Assembly: GCF_003286085.1 (NCBI RefSeq)
Contig: NW_020825289.1
Location: forward strand, 2,046,001-2,110,000
Direction: 5' to 3'
Origin: Drosophila persimilis
Taxonomy: Eukaryota > Arthropoda > Insecta > Diptera > Drosophilidae
Length of the DNA stretch: 64,000 nucleotides
Under the pieces are notes generated by a model. The model saw nothing but the letters and a program-made list of their open reading frames with translations. It was not told where the DNA came from and did no database searches. Both the position numbers and the translations under genes were made by a program. This document shows positions 1-10,954 of the stretch, piece by piece (the first letter of the stretch is position 1; every line of letters starts with the position of its first letter).

Positions 1-634
1 GCGCTTTCGCCACGAGCGGCTCTCCCCTTAGGTCCTCACACAACAAATTTTGCTGTGGGGAAGGACCGGGCCCTGGACAGACTGAGAAGCTGTACCTCGG
101 CCTGAGAACTTCCTTACAATCGTCTCCGATCGACAGAAACGATCCGCAAATCGACGAAACAGTATCGATTAGAGTTCTTAGGGACGATGCGGACTGATAC
201 GATATTCTCGGCAGATTGAACAATGTGCAGATATTATTCGTGAAATATAGGCTATAGGCCGTCCAGGGCCTACATTTTGCCTCGGTGACTTGGAACGCCT
301 TTATTGTTCCTAATGCTTCATCAGGGAGGAACGAAATCAAATTATTACATTTTTCGATCACTGGTACTCGTATACAAGCGTCGCTATGAACTAACTACTC
401 TCTCGAAAAGGCTAATAACACACTGGCTAACACTAATAACACACTGCAGACACTAGCTTCGTAACGCGTGTTGCATCAAAGACGGTGATAAGTGACATTA
501 GCTTTCCCTTGGTTACAATCATCAGCTCTTCCAACTCCGCTGCATATGTATCATCACCTATTATCTCCTCGATTTGCTCCTGCACATGATTCGCCTTTTC
601 AATTGAAGCATTCAAACAAACTAATCTACATTGT
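1..634 (-). mobile_element. BEL-B0: gag part of a BEL/Pao LTR retrotransposon (fossil)
   Basis: Positions 119-240 match 8636-8760 closely, and 433-615 encodes the same gag N-terminal segment that is found at about 9000-9160 and 38150-38280. The reading direction is minus. The segment stops at 634, where BEL-A begins after the five bases ATTGT; the same element resumes at 12503, again starting with ATTGT. Positions 1-118 match nothing else in the window. The element is broken and old-looking, with several breaks. BEL/Pao assignment comes from its better preserved relative at 5774-10030. Confidence 0.7.
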
Positions 635-816
635 TGTTAAGCTCTCGAGTACGAAAGATTGCGATATAAAGAGACGAAAGAATTCCGCTGCATGTGCATA
701 TGCGGTAGCAAATGATCTTTACAGTGGGGGCAATGGAAATGACAACAACAAAATGCATTTCCTTTGGGCTGCACCACTGGCAATAATTTACAATATTTAA
801 GCTGTTTGACCCGACA
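635..816 (-). repeat. BEL-A 3' LTR, short form
   Basis: The segment has TG...CA ends on plus (TGTTAAGC at the left, GACCCGACA at the right) and matches the right part of the 474-bp LTR at 12029-12502. A G-rich polypurine tract lies next to it at about 817-830 in the minus direction, as expected upstream of a 3' LTR. The left flank ATTGT equals the five bases that follow the other LTR at 12503, so this is the outer end of one insertion. It is much shorter than the LTR at the other end. Confidence 0.72.
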
Positions 817-1207
817 TACTCCCCCCGTTGGAAGCCTGACTTTCAACAGCATCTTTAAGGGGCAGCAGGCACAGCTTGTTGACGGCGCGCTTGGTGATTC
901 CAGATGACGTCTTCACCACAGCAACTCGGGAAACGCCATCTCGTCCAGGAAAAAGCGCGACCACTCTCGCCAGTGGCCACTTCATGGGAGGAAGATTCTC
1001 CTTGACAAGAACCAAATCTGCGACTGCTAAACTGGGCTTCGCAGTGCACCACTTTGAGCGCTGCTGCAGTGACGGGATGTACTCCTCCTTCAACCGGGAC
1101 CAAAAGAGCTGCTGCGGGTATGAAACGCGCTGCCAGCCGTACAGGCGATCGAAGTTTAGCTGAGTGACGTCAGGCTCAGCGAACGAAGCAGGAGGGCCAC
1201 CATTCAA
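797..1207 (-). pseudogene. BEL-A pol C-terminal segment
   Basis: This is the stretch after the integrase in BEL/Pao polyproteins. It reads through WCTAKPSLAVADLVLVKE and RVVALFPGRDGVSRV into KRAVNKLCLLPL, the small barrel-like chromatin- or DNA-binding tail common in BEL integrases. A similar KRAVGKIAVLPL end occurs in BEL-C at about 16460-16500. It sits just inside the 3' LTR. Part of a fossil element; no host role inferred. Confidence 0.7.
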
Positions 1208-1270
1208 GAAATACGCTGAATTTAGAACATCTAGATCGGCAGGGCTCTCTGAAATTGAAACTAAAGGTCT

Positions 1271-2254
1271 TCAAGGAATGCGAGGAGCAATGAAATGCCA
1301 GTCTATAGCCTCCACCAAGCAAAAATCCAGCAGCGCCTTCTGATGGTCATCGCTGAGGACCAGGCGCTTTAATTCCATCAGGTCATTCTTAGCGCCGACA
1401 AAATTGGTTGCGTTGTCTGACCAAATTTGCCGCGGCTTTCGTCTAGTACATATGAAGCGCTTTAGTCCATGTAGAAAAGCAACTGTGGATAAGTCCTTTA
1501 TAAGTTCCAGATGAACAGCCTTGGTAGCGAAACAAATGAAGACGCAGACGTAGCACTTGATTGGAGCCTTGTTGCGTGCCTCCGGTTTGTAGAAAAACGG
1601 CCCACAGAAGTCCACGCCTGTGATCTCAAAGGCATGAGAACCATCGAGCCGCTCGTTTGGAAGATCCGCCATAATATGCTCCAATACCCTGGGCTTCAGT
1701 CGAAAGCATCTTACGCACTTGTTTACTGCCTTTTTTACCGTCTTCCTCCCCCCAATAGGCCAATATTGGGATCGAATTAGTCCAAGCAAAGCTCGAGGAC
1801 CAGCGTGCAGATTCCGCTCATGAAAATGGGAGATTATTGCAAGAGTCAGTGGATGGCTGCTGGGCAAGATGATTGGATGACGGCCATCAAAATCCAACGA
1901 AGAGTTTTTCAGTCGACCATCTACCCTGAGAAGTCCAAACTGATCCATGAATGGCGATAACGATGCGATTGAGCTCGATGAGGAGACTGCTCCCCTTGCC
2001 CGCTGTGACTTCATGTCCTCCCATAGCTGAGTACGCTGGAATAGTCGTAGCAATACCTGGCTTCCATGTTCAATGTCTGAGACAGTGAGTCCGGGGCGCC
2101 GAATTCGGTTGCAAAACTTGTGAATGTATCCGAAAACGTGTTGCAAAGAAGCAAATGAATTCGCATACTTGGAATCAGCAATAATGTCCATGTAGGGCGA
2201 TTTGACCAGAAGAGCCTTCCGACGAAGTTCAAGGGCTGGCTTATCAGGTAGCAC
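1271..2254 (-). pseudogene. BEL-A integrase core
   Basis: The translation shows the integrase zinc-binding region (HERNLHAGPRALLGLIRSQY, then CVRCFRLKP) followed by the catalytic core, with GVDFCGPFFYK containing the first catalytic Asp and WSDNATNFVGA the second. This is the BEL/Pao integrase arrangement, downstream of RNase H and upstream of the C-terminal segment. Part of the fossil BEL-A pol. Confidence 0.8.
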
Positions 2255-2327
2255 AGTGGGTGGCCAGTCATCTGAGGAGCCGCAAAGAAATGGAGGACCA
2301 TGAGCCCAAAGCGGTGACTCATTCAGC

Positions 2328-3140
2328 TCAGTCGGATGAGCCTCGAGACAGAATGTCGGCTGGGTTTAAAGCTGTGGGAACATAGCGCCATTCCATTTTT
2401 TCGGTCATTTCCTGAATCGTTGACACTCTATTTGCAACAAAAATATTAAATCTTGACGGCTCGTCCCGAATCCAAGAGAGCGCAACGGCAGAATCACACC
2501 AACAGTAACACCTTCCCTTGAAGACATTCATTCCAGCTATCTCAGATATGAGCCTAGCCAGCAACTCCGCTCCACAAAGCTCCAAATTTGGTACTGTAAG
2601 TGTCTTCAAAGGAGCCACACGAGATTTGGCACAAATTAAGTGACTGCTGGAATGCTGACCCTTGGACACGACATATATGCATGCACCATAAGCCTCGATG
2701 CTGGCATCGCAAAATCTGTGAATTTCCAGCGTAGAGTCTGGAAGGAGTACAAGCCGAGGAAATTCAAGTCGACGAATCTGACCAAATCTGGTGCATATTT
2801 CCTGCCACTCGGTGCTCAGTGCTACTGGAAGGCTTTCATCCCAGGACAACTTCTCTTGGCACAAACGCTGGAGAAAGATTTTGGATTTAGTAATTACGGG
2901 ACCTGCTAGTCCGAGAGGATCGTAGAATCGCGCTATGGATGACAAAACAGAGCGCCAGCAGGAATTCAAAGAAGATTGAAGGGCCGAGAACGAAAATAAT
3001 AGTAGATCAGAAACCGGATCCCACGTAAGTCCTAAAGTTTTAGTCACATGGCTGCCATCGTCGAACTTCAAAAATGTTTCCTTGTCCTCTTCCGGAACTC
3101 CATCCAGCACAGCAGGGACGTTAAAACACCATTTCCTCAA
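2328..3140 (-). pseudogene. BEL-A RT connection and RNase H
   Basis: The start (MRKWCFNVPAVLDGVPEEDK, then KTLGLTWDP) is the RT thumb/connection of BEL elements, and the later part (IHRFCDASIEAYGACIY, WCDSAVALSWI, NPADILSRG) is the RNase H domain with its acidic residues. Fragments related to the connection part recur at 16889-17155, 24530-24800 and 28104-28460. Fossil pol segment. Confidence 0.8.
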
Positions 3141-3865
3141 TCTGAACTGACCAAAATTCCAGTAGTTTGCTCCCGAATTCGGATAGCCTCCTCCTGCGAG
3201 CTGGCTCCAGATATCAAGTCATCCACGTAGAAGTCACGGCGAAGGATTTCAGCTCCAACTGGAAACGCCATCTGCTCGTCCATTGCCAACTGATGCATCG
3301 CTCGCACAGATAAATAGGAGGAAGGCTTCGTCCCATAAGTAACGGTGTCCAATTGAAACACACGAAAGTCTTCTTCCCTGGAGTTTCTCCCCAGAATACA
3401 CTGCAAGTTGCTATCACAACGATACATCTTACAGATATCTCCCGTAATCGCAACGGCGTTTGACCGAAATCGAGCAAGAATATGAAACAGTTTGGGTTGG
3501 ATTACGGGACCAGCCATTAAAACGTCGTTCAGGAAATATCCAGATGAGGTTGAAGCGGATCCAGCAAAAACGACGCGAAGCTTGGTCGTAGAACTATCTT
3601 TCTTCATGACGCAATGGTGAGGCAAAAAATATCGGCAGTTCCTGATTGCCTGGGTAGGAACCTGAGACATATGGCCTAAATCAAGGTACTCCTTTATAAA
3701 TGCTGCATACTGAGATTTAACATCAGGGCGACGATCTAACTTTCTCTCAAGGGTCAGGAATCTACGAAGCGCTTGATTGTAAGATTCTCCAAGGAGATCC
3801 AAATTATATTTTGCTGGCAGCCGAACACAATAATCGCCTTTATGTATTCGACGGAAATGCTGCAC
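3137..3865 (-). pseudogene. BEL-A reverse transcriptase
   Basis: RT palm motifs of the BEL/Pao type are visible: the HHCVMKKDSSTTKLRVVF block, LNDVLMAGP, and FYVDDLISGA at the catalytic site. It lies between the protease and RNase H regions in the usual BEL order. Part of a fossil element. Confidence 0.82.
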
Positions 3866-4038
3866 AAAGTGTGCTTCACAATCTAGCTCTTCTTTGTTAG
3901 ACTTTACTATTGGTTCGATGCAATTTTCTACCTCCTAAAACCTCCGAAGAAGCACCTCAAGCCGATCCTCAGGACTATTATCCGCAGCAGCCACGGCCCG
4001 AGCGCGAGAGACCATCAACGAGGAACATTTTAAACATT

Positions 4039-4638
4039 TTAAAAGCAACCTCCAGACACGACCCATCCCGAGCGCGTTTTCTGAATTGATGGCAATCCTG
4101 GCAGTAGCTTGACCTGACCAACACACAGGAGTTCAAAAAACAGACTTGCGCCAATTAGCAGATCGACGCGCTGCGGCTCATAAAACTCCGGATCAACTAG
4201 TGGTATGTTCGATGGAATGTTCCAGTTTTGAGTGTCAATTCCAAAGCTTGGTTGTCGATCGGCTATGCTAGAGGCTACAATGGCAGTGATGAGAGTGTAG
4301 TAATCCAATGAGCGAGAGTGCAGGCTAACGTTGACCGAAAGTCCATCCGTGACGAAGCTAGAGTTGCATATTCCCGAGACTGCAGTCGATGATTTCATTT
4401 TTCGAAGCTGAAGCTGATTCGCGAAACGAGAAGTTATTAGATGCAACTAAATGCAGGGAACTAAAACTCCGGAACAATTTTTGACTAAGACCGTAGCCGT
4501 GGCAAGTAGAACAACACCATTCCTGAGATCTTGGGCAATAAGATCCAATTCCTTGATTAATCTCACCTTTCCCATATTTATTTTCCTCATTCCTACCCCG
4601 TCCTTCTTAGTCACCGGCAGCTGCATTGTTGTTGACAT
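4039..4638 (-). pseudogene. BEL-A protease region
   Basis: The retropepsin-like region of BEL polyproteins reads HLITSRFANQLQLRK, then PLVDPEFYEPQRVDLLIGA and GWVVSG, matching the equivalent blocks of BEL-B1 at 7600-7800 and BEL-C at 15884-16060. The upstream part (about 4447-4520) has the ATVLVKNCSGVLVPC block that leads into the protease. Right of about 4550 the sequence resembles the LINE 5' region at 4900-4945, so the exact junction is uncertain. Confidence 0.65.
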
Positions 4639-5770
4639 ATGTATTGTCGACGCACTCTATCTGAGCCGCTCTCTGTTTTTATCTACATTTTAATCGTCTC
4701 TGCATAAATACTAACACAGTCGTATTGCGTGTGCCGCCTCCCTCTCCGAGTCGGACGCTTTGTGTTTTTCGTGTTCGTTTTGTGTTTGTGATTTTGCGAC
4801 GGCCGTTTGTTCGTTGTTGTTGCTGTATTGATCTGCGTAATTGTTTGTGCTACTTGATCATTAATAGTTTCGACTTAAAGTCATCGCTCAAGCATTTTCC
4901 TCGATTAATCTCACTTTTTTCTCATATTTATTTTCCTCATCTTTTCATAATGCTGCCGCTCAGCTGCCACACGGCAAACATTCACCTTCTGCTGGTTGTG
5001 TGATAACATGGCAAACACTGTTTGCGCCGACTTTGGGCAAATTGGAGGACGCGTAGTCGACCTCATAAAGGCTCGCTGCGGTCTCAACTGGACCTGTTGG
5101 GACTGCAGAGCTATTGAGAACGACATGCTGGTTTTTATGAGACAGACTCATACTGCATTCGCTGCGCTCAACTCCGGATTCAAAATGCTACAGGATAAGT
5201 TTCTTGCGATGGAGTCTCATTTCAAAAATCTAAAAATTTTTACTGAGTCACCAAAGCGAAAGAAGGTTACCAATTATTTGCCAAACTCTAATCCGGTCGT
5301 TTCTCTTCCAGTCACGGTATCACCTGCACCCCAATCTCGATCACCGTGGTGACGCCATGGACATTTGTTATAATGGTTACATTGCACCGACTACGACGGT
5401 GGCCTCATCTATAGTCTCTCCTGCAGTCGCACATGTTGCCCCTCCCGCGCCCGTGTCTGACCAGGATGTCGGCCCGACAGTCATCGAGGAAGCCGTCGCA
5501 AGCGCTTCCGTGGTCCTACTTGAAGCCGCTAACGCTGCCGTCCGGAGGGATGTTGAGGCTCTTTCAACCTCAACTCCCATAACTACTGCTTTCCCAACTA
5601 ACACCTCTACGTCCACTGCTCCCGTCTCAACAAATGCATACGATTTGTCACCTCTTTACAAATCGTCCCACCAGCCCGGATCATCGAGTAGGTATTCTTC
5701 CATCTCCATCGGCTCCATCTGCAACTCCGTCTGCTACATCTTCTGTAGCAAAAAACTAGCTTCCCCTAGT
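4551..5770 (+). mobile_element. CR1-like LINE (subfamily beta), 5' part
   Basis: This piece holds a T-rich 5' UTR (about 4640-4990) and a degraded ORF1. A stretch of about 40 bp near 4552-4591 is repeated at 4902-4945, so the 5' UTR may be partly duplicated. The matching 3' part of the LINE lies at 10040-10950 in the same orientation, and the piece between them is BEL-B1. The LINE therefore sits inside BEL-A and was itself split by a BEL-B insertion. Subfamily beta is more divergent than the two alpha copies at 32.6 and 43.4 kb. Confidence 0.68.
4996..5352 (+). pseudogene. CR1-like LINE ORF1 fragment
   Basis: The 118-codon frame aligns with the ORF1 of the CR1-like copies at 33024 and 43993: GLNWTCWDCRAIENDMLVFMRQT corresponds to their GLHYSCEACRAVEKDMVAFMRQT (only short parts quoted as landmarks: CWDCRAIE, DMLVFMRQT), and the ESPKRKKVT block matches ESPRRKKVT. 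The Cys/His pattern before it is the tail of a PHD-like finger, but the first Cys pairs are not preserved. A second frame, 5357-5830, continues the Ser/Thr/Pro-rich linker (repeated V, T, S, A). The two frames are broken relative to a complete ORF1. ORF1 proteins of this clade bind nucleic acid in the retrotransposition particle. Confidence 0.6.
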
Positions 5771-5773
5771 ACG

Positions 5774-6067
5774 TTAAAGATTGCCTACATATTCGCGGGA
5801 CCATCGCTGCCAAAACGCTTGCCTGACTGACGAGACAAGTCCCCATCGCCGCAAGCAACTGAGATTCTCCTGGTCCGGTGATGTTCCTTCGAACCAAATT
5901 GACTGAACGATTTCGTCGACGTCACAACCTCTTGAGACAATATCTGTTGGGTTCTGTTTCGTGGCCACTCTATTTGAAACGAAAGTCGACAACGACGATG
6001 GATGAGACCGGATCCAATGAAGAGTTACCTTTGAATCCGACCAATAAACGACTCGTTCAATGGGCAC
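5774..6067 (-). pseudogene. BEL-B1 RNase H / late pol remnant
   Basis: RNase H landmarks are clear: VVYWSDSKVTLHWIRSHPSS and NPTDIVSRGCDVDEI. The end of the frame (FWQRWSREYVGNL) is typical of the stretch after the BEL integrase core. The same RNase H segment is present at 31807-32082 (minus) and in part at 13480-13507 and 16853-16888 (plus). Fossil. Confidence 0.7.
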
Positions 6068-6125
6068 GTTTAATAAGGGCTTGATTCTGTGACAGAGATC
6101 TGCGAGAAGGTGAGCGGCACATAAC

Positions 6126-7793
6126 TCAAGCCTTGGGAGCGTTTTGGTCTTGACGCGGCGCTACTTTGGATTTCGAAGTCAACAATGATATTTTTAAACC
6201 TTCTGCAGTTCTGCTACGTATATAGACGCACCCTCCATAGGCTCTCATGTAGGCGTCAGCAAAGGTATGTATTTGAACCGGTGACATCGGATCGGAATAC
6301 ACAAACCGAGATATGGATATGTCTTCCAATTGAGAGAGTGTATTTTTTAACTTATTCCACGCTGTTTCCAAATGCAGCGGGATCGACTCATCCCAATCTA
6401 CTTTGTTAAGCCAAAGCTCCGGCAATAGGATCTTGCCTTTTATGACGATAGGACTTAACAAACCAAGGGGGTCAAACAACTTTGATGTCACCGATAGTAT
6501 GTTCCGTTTTGTCGCTCGGAGACCCATAACTGAATTGTCAATTTTGAACTTAAAGGCATCGTCAGTAGGTAACCATGAGATTCCTAACGCCTTTGTCGAC
6601 TCTGAATCCGAGATTGTTATGGGTTTGGCTGTGCTCTCAGATGCGGTGATCTCGGGTGAGTTTGAAAACCACTTAGTCAACTCAAACCCTGCGGTCTGAA
6701 GAACCTGAGACACTTTGGACTTAATTGCCCTTAGTTCCTCTACGCATGCAGCACCAGTCAACAAGTCATCGACGTAAAAGTCGGACCCAATAACGTTAGC
6801 AGCTCTAGGGAATGAGAGCTTCGCAGACTCACTCAACCTTTTCAAACACCGGATAGCTAAGAATGGGGCTGGTCCAGTCCCATAGGTTACAGTGTTGAGC
6901 TTGTATAATCTCAAGGATTCAGAAGGGTCTCTTCTCCACACTATGAGCTGAAACTGCCGATCCGCTTCGTTCACCATCACTTGGCGATACATCTTTTTAA
7001 CATCAGCAGTCAGGGCAAACCTGTGCAGACGGAAACGAAGCAGTATCGAGTATAATTCCTCCTGAATGGTAGGTCCCACCATCAGAATATCATTTAAGGC
7101 CACCTGTGAGAACGTCTTGAACGAGTCATCGAACACGACTCGGAGCTTGGTAGACGTACTTTGGGGCCTCAGAACACACTGATGAAGGATTACGTAGTGT
7201 GGAGTAGAAGGAATCGTATTGTCATTAGGAGACATATGACCTAAGGAGAGGTACTCTTCTATGAATTCCAAGTACATTTTCTTCCACTCAGGGTCATGAT
7301 GCAATCGTCTTTCAAGCGAAAAAACCCGCCGTTTCGCAACCTCAAAGGAGTTGCCTAAACAATTTGGATTTAATTTCGATTTAAACGGGAGCCTTACTTC
7401 GAAAGGACCTGATGATAGTACCTGAGTCGTCTTACGATAGTGTTCTTCACGTAGCTTGTGCTCAGGTGTGCCAATTTTCTTGGTAGATGGCATTTCTTCC
7501 AGTGACCAAAACTTTTTCAAGGTCCTATCGATGGATACTAGCAACTCTTCACTGCAACTCAAACTGTTTGTAATTTGAGGAGCAGAACTCCTGGAAACAT
7601 ATTTTCCCGACACAACCCAACCAAGAAGGGTTTTCTGAAGAGTTGGAAAGTCAGGACCTTGTTTAATTTGACCAACAGCTACTAATTCAAAGAACGATTC
7701 TGCTCCAATTAGCATATCTATTCTTTGTGGCCTGTAGAAATAAGGGTCTGCCAGTGGTAGGTTCTCTGGGATTCGCCAGTTAGTCACATTCAC
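6126..7793 (-). pseudogene. BEL-B1 protease C-part, RT and connection
   Basis: A 555-codon frame carries PLADPYFYRPQRIDMLIGA and GWVVSG (protease flank), KLRVVFDDSFKT and LNDILMVGPTIQ (RT), FYVDDLLTGA (catalytic Asp pair), SVTSKLFDPLGLLSP (connection) and IHTFADAYMRAYGGCVYI (start of RNase H). This is the best preserved BEL pol segment in the window. It is part of a fossil element that lacks other parts. The related frame at 37390-38199 belongs to BEL-B2. Confidence 0.82.
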
Positions 7794-7851
7794 TGACTGG
7801 TCAGGGTGATAATCTGAAATTGATTTCAGGATCCAAAAATCAAAGGAGAAC

Positions 7852-8094
7852 TCAATACCGACTCAATCGCGACTTCACCACTGTGTGTATTTTATCCTTT
7901 CCTTGAGAATTAGATTCACCGATTCCAAGCAAGTTAATACAGGACTCCTCTCTACGGATCTGTAGGCGATTAGCGAGGTCCTCGGCAATGAAATTTGTTT
8001 GTGATCCAGAGTCGAGCAGAGCTCTGACCAGAATGTGTTCACCGCTCTTAGTTCGGACGCTTACGGTCGATGTAGCCAGAATTACCCTGTCCAA
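7852..8094 (-). pseudogene. BEL-B1 aspartic protease core
   Basis: The frame contains VRALLDSGSQTNFIAEDLA, the DSG catalytic motif of BEL retropepsins, followed by LANRLQI. It lies between gag (8320-8739) and the RT frame (6126-7793). The equivalent in BEL-C is the AILDSASQANFVTSILANQL block at about 15660-15720. Fossil. Confidence 0.72.
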
Positions 8095-8319
8095 CGCTGT
8101 CGCATGCAGAACATGTGACGTGGAAGGTTGATTCTGATTTGATGGAGGAGAAGGACTCTATTAGGGTGGTGGCAACGCGAGACTATTAGCCGACACTGTG
8201 TATCGATGCAATAATGTATGATGTGAGCGGCTGCACACTCGACATTTATTGGCTTTGCATTTTACAACAGCGTGGCCTTTTCGCAGACAATTAATGCATA
8301 AGGATGCCGACTTGGCAAA

Positions 8320-8739
8320 CTAAAAACTTTGCATCACCGAGAGACGTGAAAATGGAGGGCAATTTGACACTACATGGTCTCCTGAATTGCAGTAGTTACA
8401 AGTTTTCTGAGTTCTACTGTTGGTGGAAGTGGAAGAACAAGGAAATGAACTGCGATTATGTTGCTTGCTTGGCATGACTTTGTCTTGCCTTGGCTTGGTC
8501 GATTCTTCAGCAGTCTCAAAGTCGGACCAAAGCGGCAACTTCTCATAAGTAAGCTGTTCATCCCACTTTTGTTTCGTCACTGGGTCGACTCTGTTTAAAA
8601 CGAGATGAATGAGCATTGCATTCGAAATTTTTGTATCATCTCCGATCGACAGTAACGATCCGTAAATCGACGAAACAGTATCGATTAGATTTCTTAGAGA
8701 TGATGCAGATTGATGCGATATTCTCGGCAGATTGAACAA
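8320..8739 (-). pseudogene. BEL-B1 gag C-terminal part
   Basis: The frame shows the gag block NLPRISHQSASSLRNLID, VDPVTKQKWDEQL and a zinc-knuckle-like CNYCNSGDHVVSNCPPF near its end. The nucleotides 8636-8760 match 119-240 of BEL-B0. It codes for the nucleocapsid side of gag. Further gag N-terminal sequence is at about 9000-9160. Fossil. Confidence 0.72.
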
Positions 8740-9685
8740 TGTGGAAATATTATTCGGCCAGCCATGGCCTTTTCATAATTTTCCTCGGTGACTTGAAACG
8801 CCTTTATTGTTCCTAATGCTTCATCAGAGAAGCACGAAATCAAATGATTAAATTTTTGATCACCGGTATGCTGTTGTCGCTATGGACTAGTCTCTCAAAA
8901 AGGCTAATAAAATTTTTGAGCTCCGAGTGTTTACCACTGAATTTGGTTAATGCCAATTTCGGAAGTTTAGCATGAGTTGGGGCTGAAGCGAGACTGGCTT
9001 CGTCTCGCTAGCTGCATCAAAGGCGGCGATAAGCGACATTATCTTTCCCTTGGTGACAATCGTCAGCTCTTCCAACTCGGTTGCATATGCATCATCACCT
9101 GTTATGTCCTCGATTTGCTCCTGCAAATGGCTCGCCTTTTCAATTGAAGCATTCGGGGCGAAAGGGCGACAGTGATTGCAGTAAACGATAGATGTATGTA
9201 CATATAACTGTTGCGTCCAAATAGCGGTTCACATATGTCTGTATGTGTCGATATGTATGTATTTATGTGTGTTTAGTTATATTTATGCAATTACTAATAA
9301 AATGCATGCAATCAAGCTCTACTTTATGTATATCATACGTCTGTGCCTAGAATTGAAGGCGATGTGCAATGTTTTCAGCACAAGACACCTCAAAGAGAGA
9401 TCTGAATGTCTTTTGCTCAGCCTTCAATTTTCTGAACAAATACCTCTGATTCCTCTTTTGGATCTTTAAATCAAACTGCTACTTTCCTACCTCGGCGGTA
9501 GCAGAAATTTGCACAAAAATTATTCTTGGCGCGACCGACGCGATGATATTATGCAAATTGATTGCTGATTGACACACACACCACGACGCGGGCAACGAAT
9601 ATGTTTGCATATACTGCAATTTCTTGTGTCACTGTCACTTATTGTTGTTGCTTATAATTAACTTTACAGTCCACCCGGGGCGCCA

Positions 9686-10030
9686 TGAAAAATTAGAAGA
9701 GTTTTTCTAACGAAATTAACCGAAAACTTTGGGTGGCTGTAATTTAATTATTTATTCGGCGGGGCGAAAATGGATACGCTCGATCTATATCAATGTTAGC
9801 GAACAACTATTTCCTTCACAATTCAAATCTCGTACTCTAGCTAACCTACGGTGGCAAAGCGGGGCGAAACTTTTATTGCGCTCCCGGTGTGCCCCGGCCT
9901 AACTTACACTAGACTTAATAATTAAGATCAAATAACTAATAATCGCCGCTATGGATGGAAGGTCACGCAATAGCGCACTTTCTCTGATAGATTGGTCGTT
10001 CCTCGACGACTTTCGTTAGATCGAGCCCGC
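9686..10030 (-). repeat. BEL-B1 5' LTR region
   Basis: Sequence from 9686 matches 39365-39600 (GGGTGGCTGTAATTTAATTA, the CTAGCTAACCTACG stretch, TTTTATTGCGCTCCC, ACTTACACTAGACTT). On the minus strand the LTR end in CA is followed directly by TGGCGCCCCGGGTGGACTG, a plausible primer-binding site. The right end is not defined because no second LTR is visible for comparison; about 10030 is where CR1-like coding sequence resumes. Confidence 0.6.
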
Positions 10031-10039
10031 CACTAACGC

Positions 10040-10950
10040 TTTCTATAGCACTTTTTTTCCATCTTTCCTACCTTTGTTCCATTAGTTTCCCCTCTCAGAA
10101 ATCTTTCTGGCCCTATTTGGTTCTCGTTTATATAAGAGGTTTAAACTGTCTGGCTCGCAGTCAGACTTCTCTAAGTATTCAATTGCAAAATCTAAATTTT
10201 CCATTTGTAATACCCTATGCTATAATAGTTATTTGGCAAAATGTAAGCTCAACTTTAAACGAGATCCTAAACAATTCTTTAAGTTTGTTAACTCTAAACG
10301 TAATTCTTCACAATATCCCTCTTCTTTACACTTTAATGGTACTTACGCAGATAACAATTCCGATATCGCTAACTTATTTGCTTAATTTTTTCAACTTTGC
10401 TACTCTGCTCTTTCCCCATTACCAACAATATCAAGATATGCTTGAGTCCGTTCAAAAACAATTCCTTATCTTTGCCCTGTGCGGACTTAAGTGGGACCAC
10501 TCTCGTCATCTTCCTTCTTATGAGAGTCGGCTGCGCCTCATTAACTTGCACTCTCTTGAAAGCCGTAGAACTTGTCATGGAATTCTCTTTCTCCACAAAC
10601 TTCTCCTAGGCGAGGTTGAATCTTCGGCCCTCATTAGCCTTATCAGAATTGCTGTCCCATCCCGCCCGACCAGGCATTACTTTCCTCTCCGTCTTCCTCT
10701 CTGTCCTTCAAACTACTCTGACCATGAATCTTTCCGTAGCCTTTGCCGCGATTACAATACATTTTTGCATCCTTTTTCCTTTGATACTTGCGCTTCCAAA
10801 GTAAAATCTTCTTTAATGAATAATTTAAGTTAACTTTTTTCGGCCTTGAATTGTGTTACCGTACTTTCCAGTAGCAGATGATTTTATGATTTGTAGATTC
10901 CTATTTTTACACAGTTTAACTGTCCATAGTTGAACTCTAAACATTAAATA
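10040..10950 (+). mobile_element. CR1-like LINE (subfamily beta), 3' part
   Basis: Around 10130-10390 one frame reads like the middle of ORF2 (DPKQFFKFVNSKR, compare DPKQFYCFVNSKR of the alpha copies). At about 10395-10432 the sequence jumps to the C-terminal ORF2 block MLESVQKQFLIFALCGLKW, so the RT palm is missing by an internal deletion. The C-terminal frame runs to a stop at 10833 and a short 3' UTR follows. The C-terminal end is closest to the minus-strand element at 48541-49999. This is the continuation of the 5' part at 4551-5770 after the BEL-B1 insertion. Confidence 0.7.
10117..10833 (+). pseudogene. CR1-like LINE ORF2 remnant
   Basis: The open frame is chimeric: its first half (to about 10390) is out of frame with the LINE ORF2, whose real residues there lie in another frame, while from about 10435 it reads the genuine ORF2 C-terminus (SVQKQFLIFAL, SYESRLRLINLHSL, HKLLLGEVES, AVPSRPTRHYFPLRLP). 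The catalytic YADD region is absent. The protein would have been an endonuclease/reverse transcriptase for target-primed integration. It is dead. Confidence 0.68.
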
Positions 10951-10954
10951 TAAA

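Larger units (their letters stand above)
635..4550 (-). mobile_element. BEL-A, pol-bearing part of a BEL/Pao element (fossil)
   Basis: From right to left in the reading direction it carries an aspartic protease region (about 4039-4520), reverse transcriptase (3137-3865), RNase H (2328-3140), integrase (1271-2254), a C-terminal pol segment (797-1207), a polypurine tract and the 3' LTR. The order and the FYVDDL form of the RT active site are typical of BEL/Pao. The gag part and 5' LTR lie at 10955-12502, separated by a nested LINE and BEL-B1. The element is broken in several places. Confidence 0.82.
5774..10030 (-). mobile_element. BEL-B1, BEL/Pao element inside the CR1-like LINE (fossil)
   Basis: Reading leftward: LTR from 9686 to about 10030, a primer-binding-like TGGCGCC stretch next to it, a long leader (about 9170-9685), gag (8320-9160), protease (7600-8094), reverse transcriptase and connection (6126-7600), and an RNase H/integrase remnant (5774-6067). 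The leader and LTR match 38900-39600 of BEL-B2. No 3' LTR is recognised at the left end. The element has several breaks but retains a long pro-RT frame, so it is degraded yet not ancient. Confidence 0.78.
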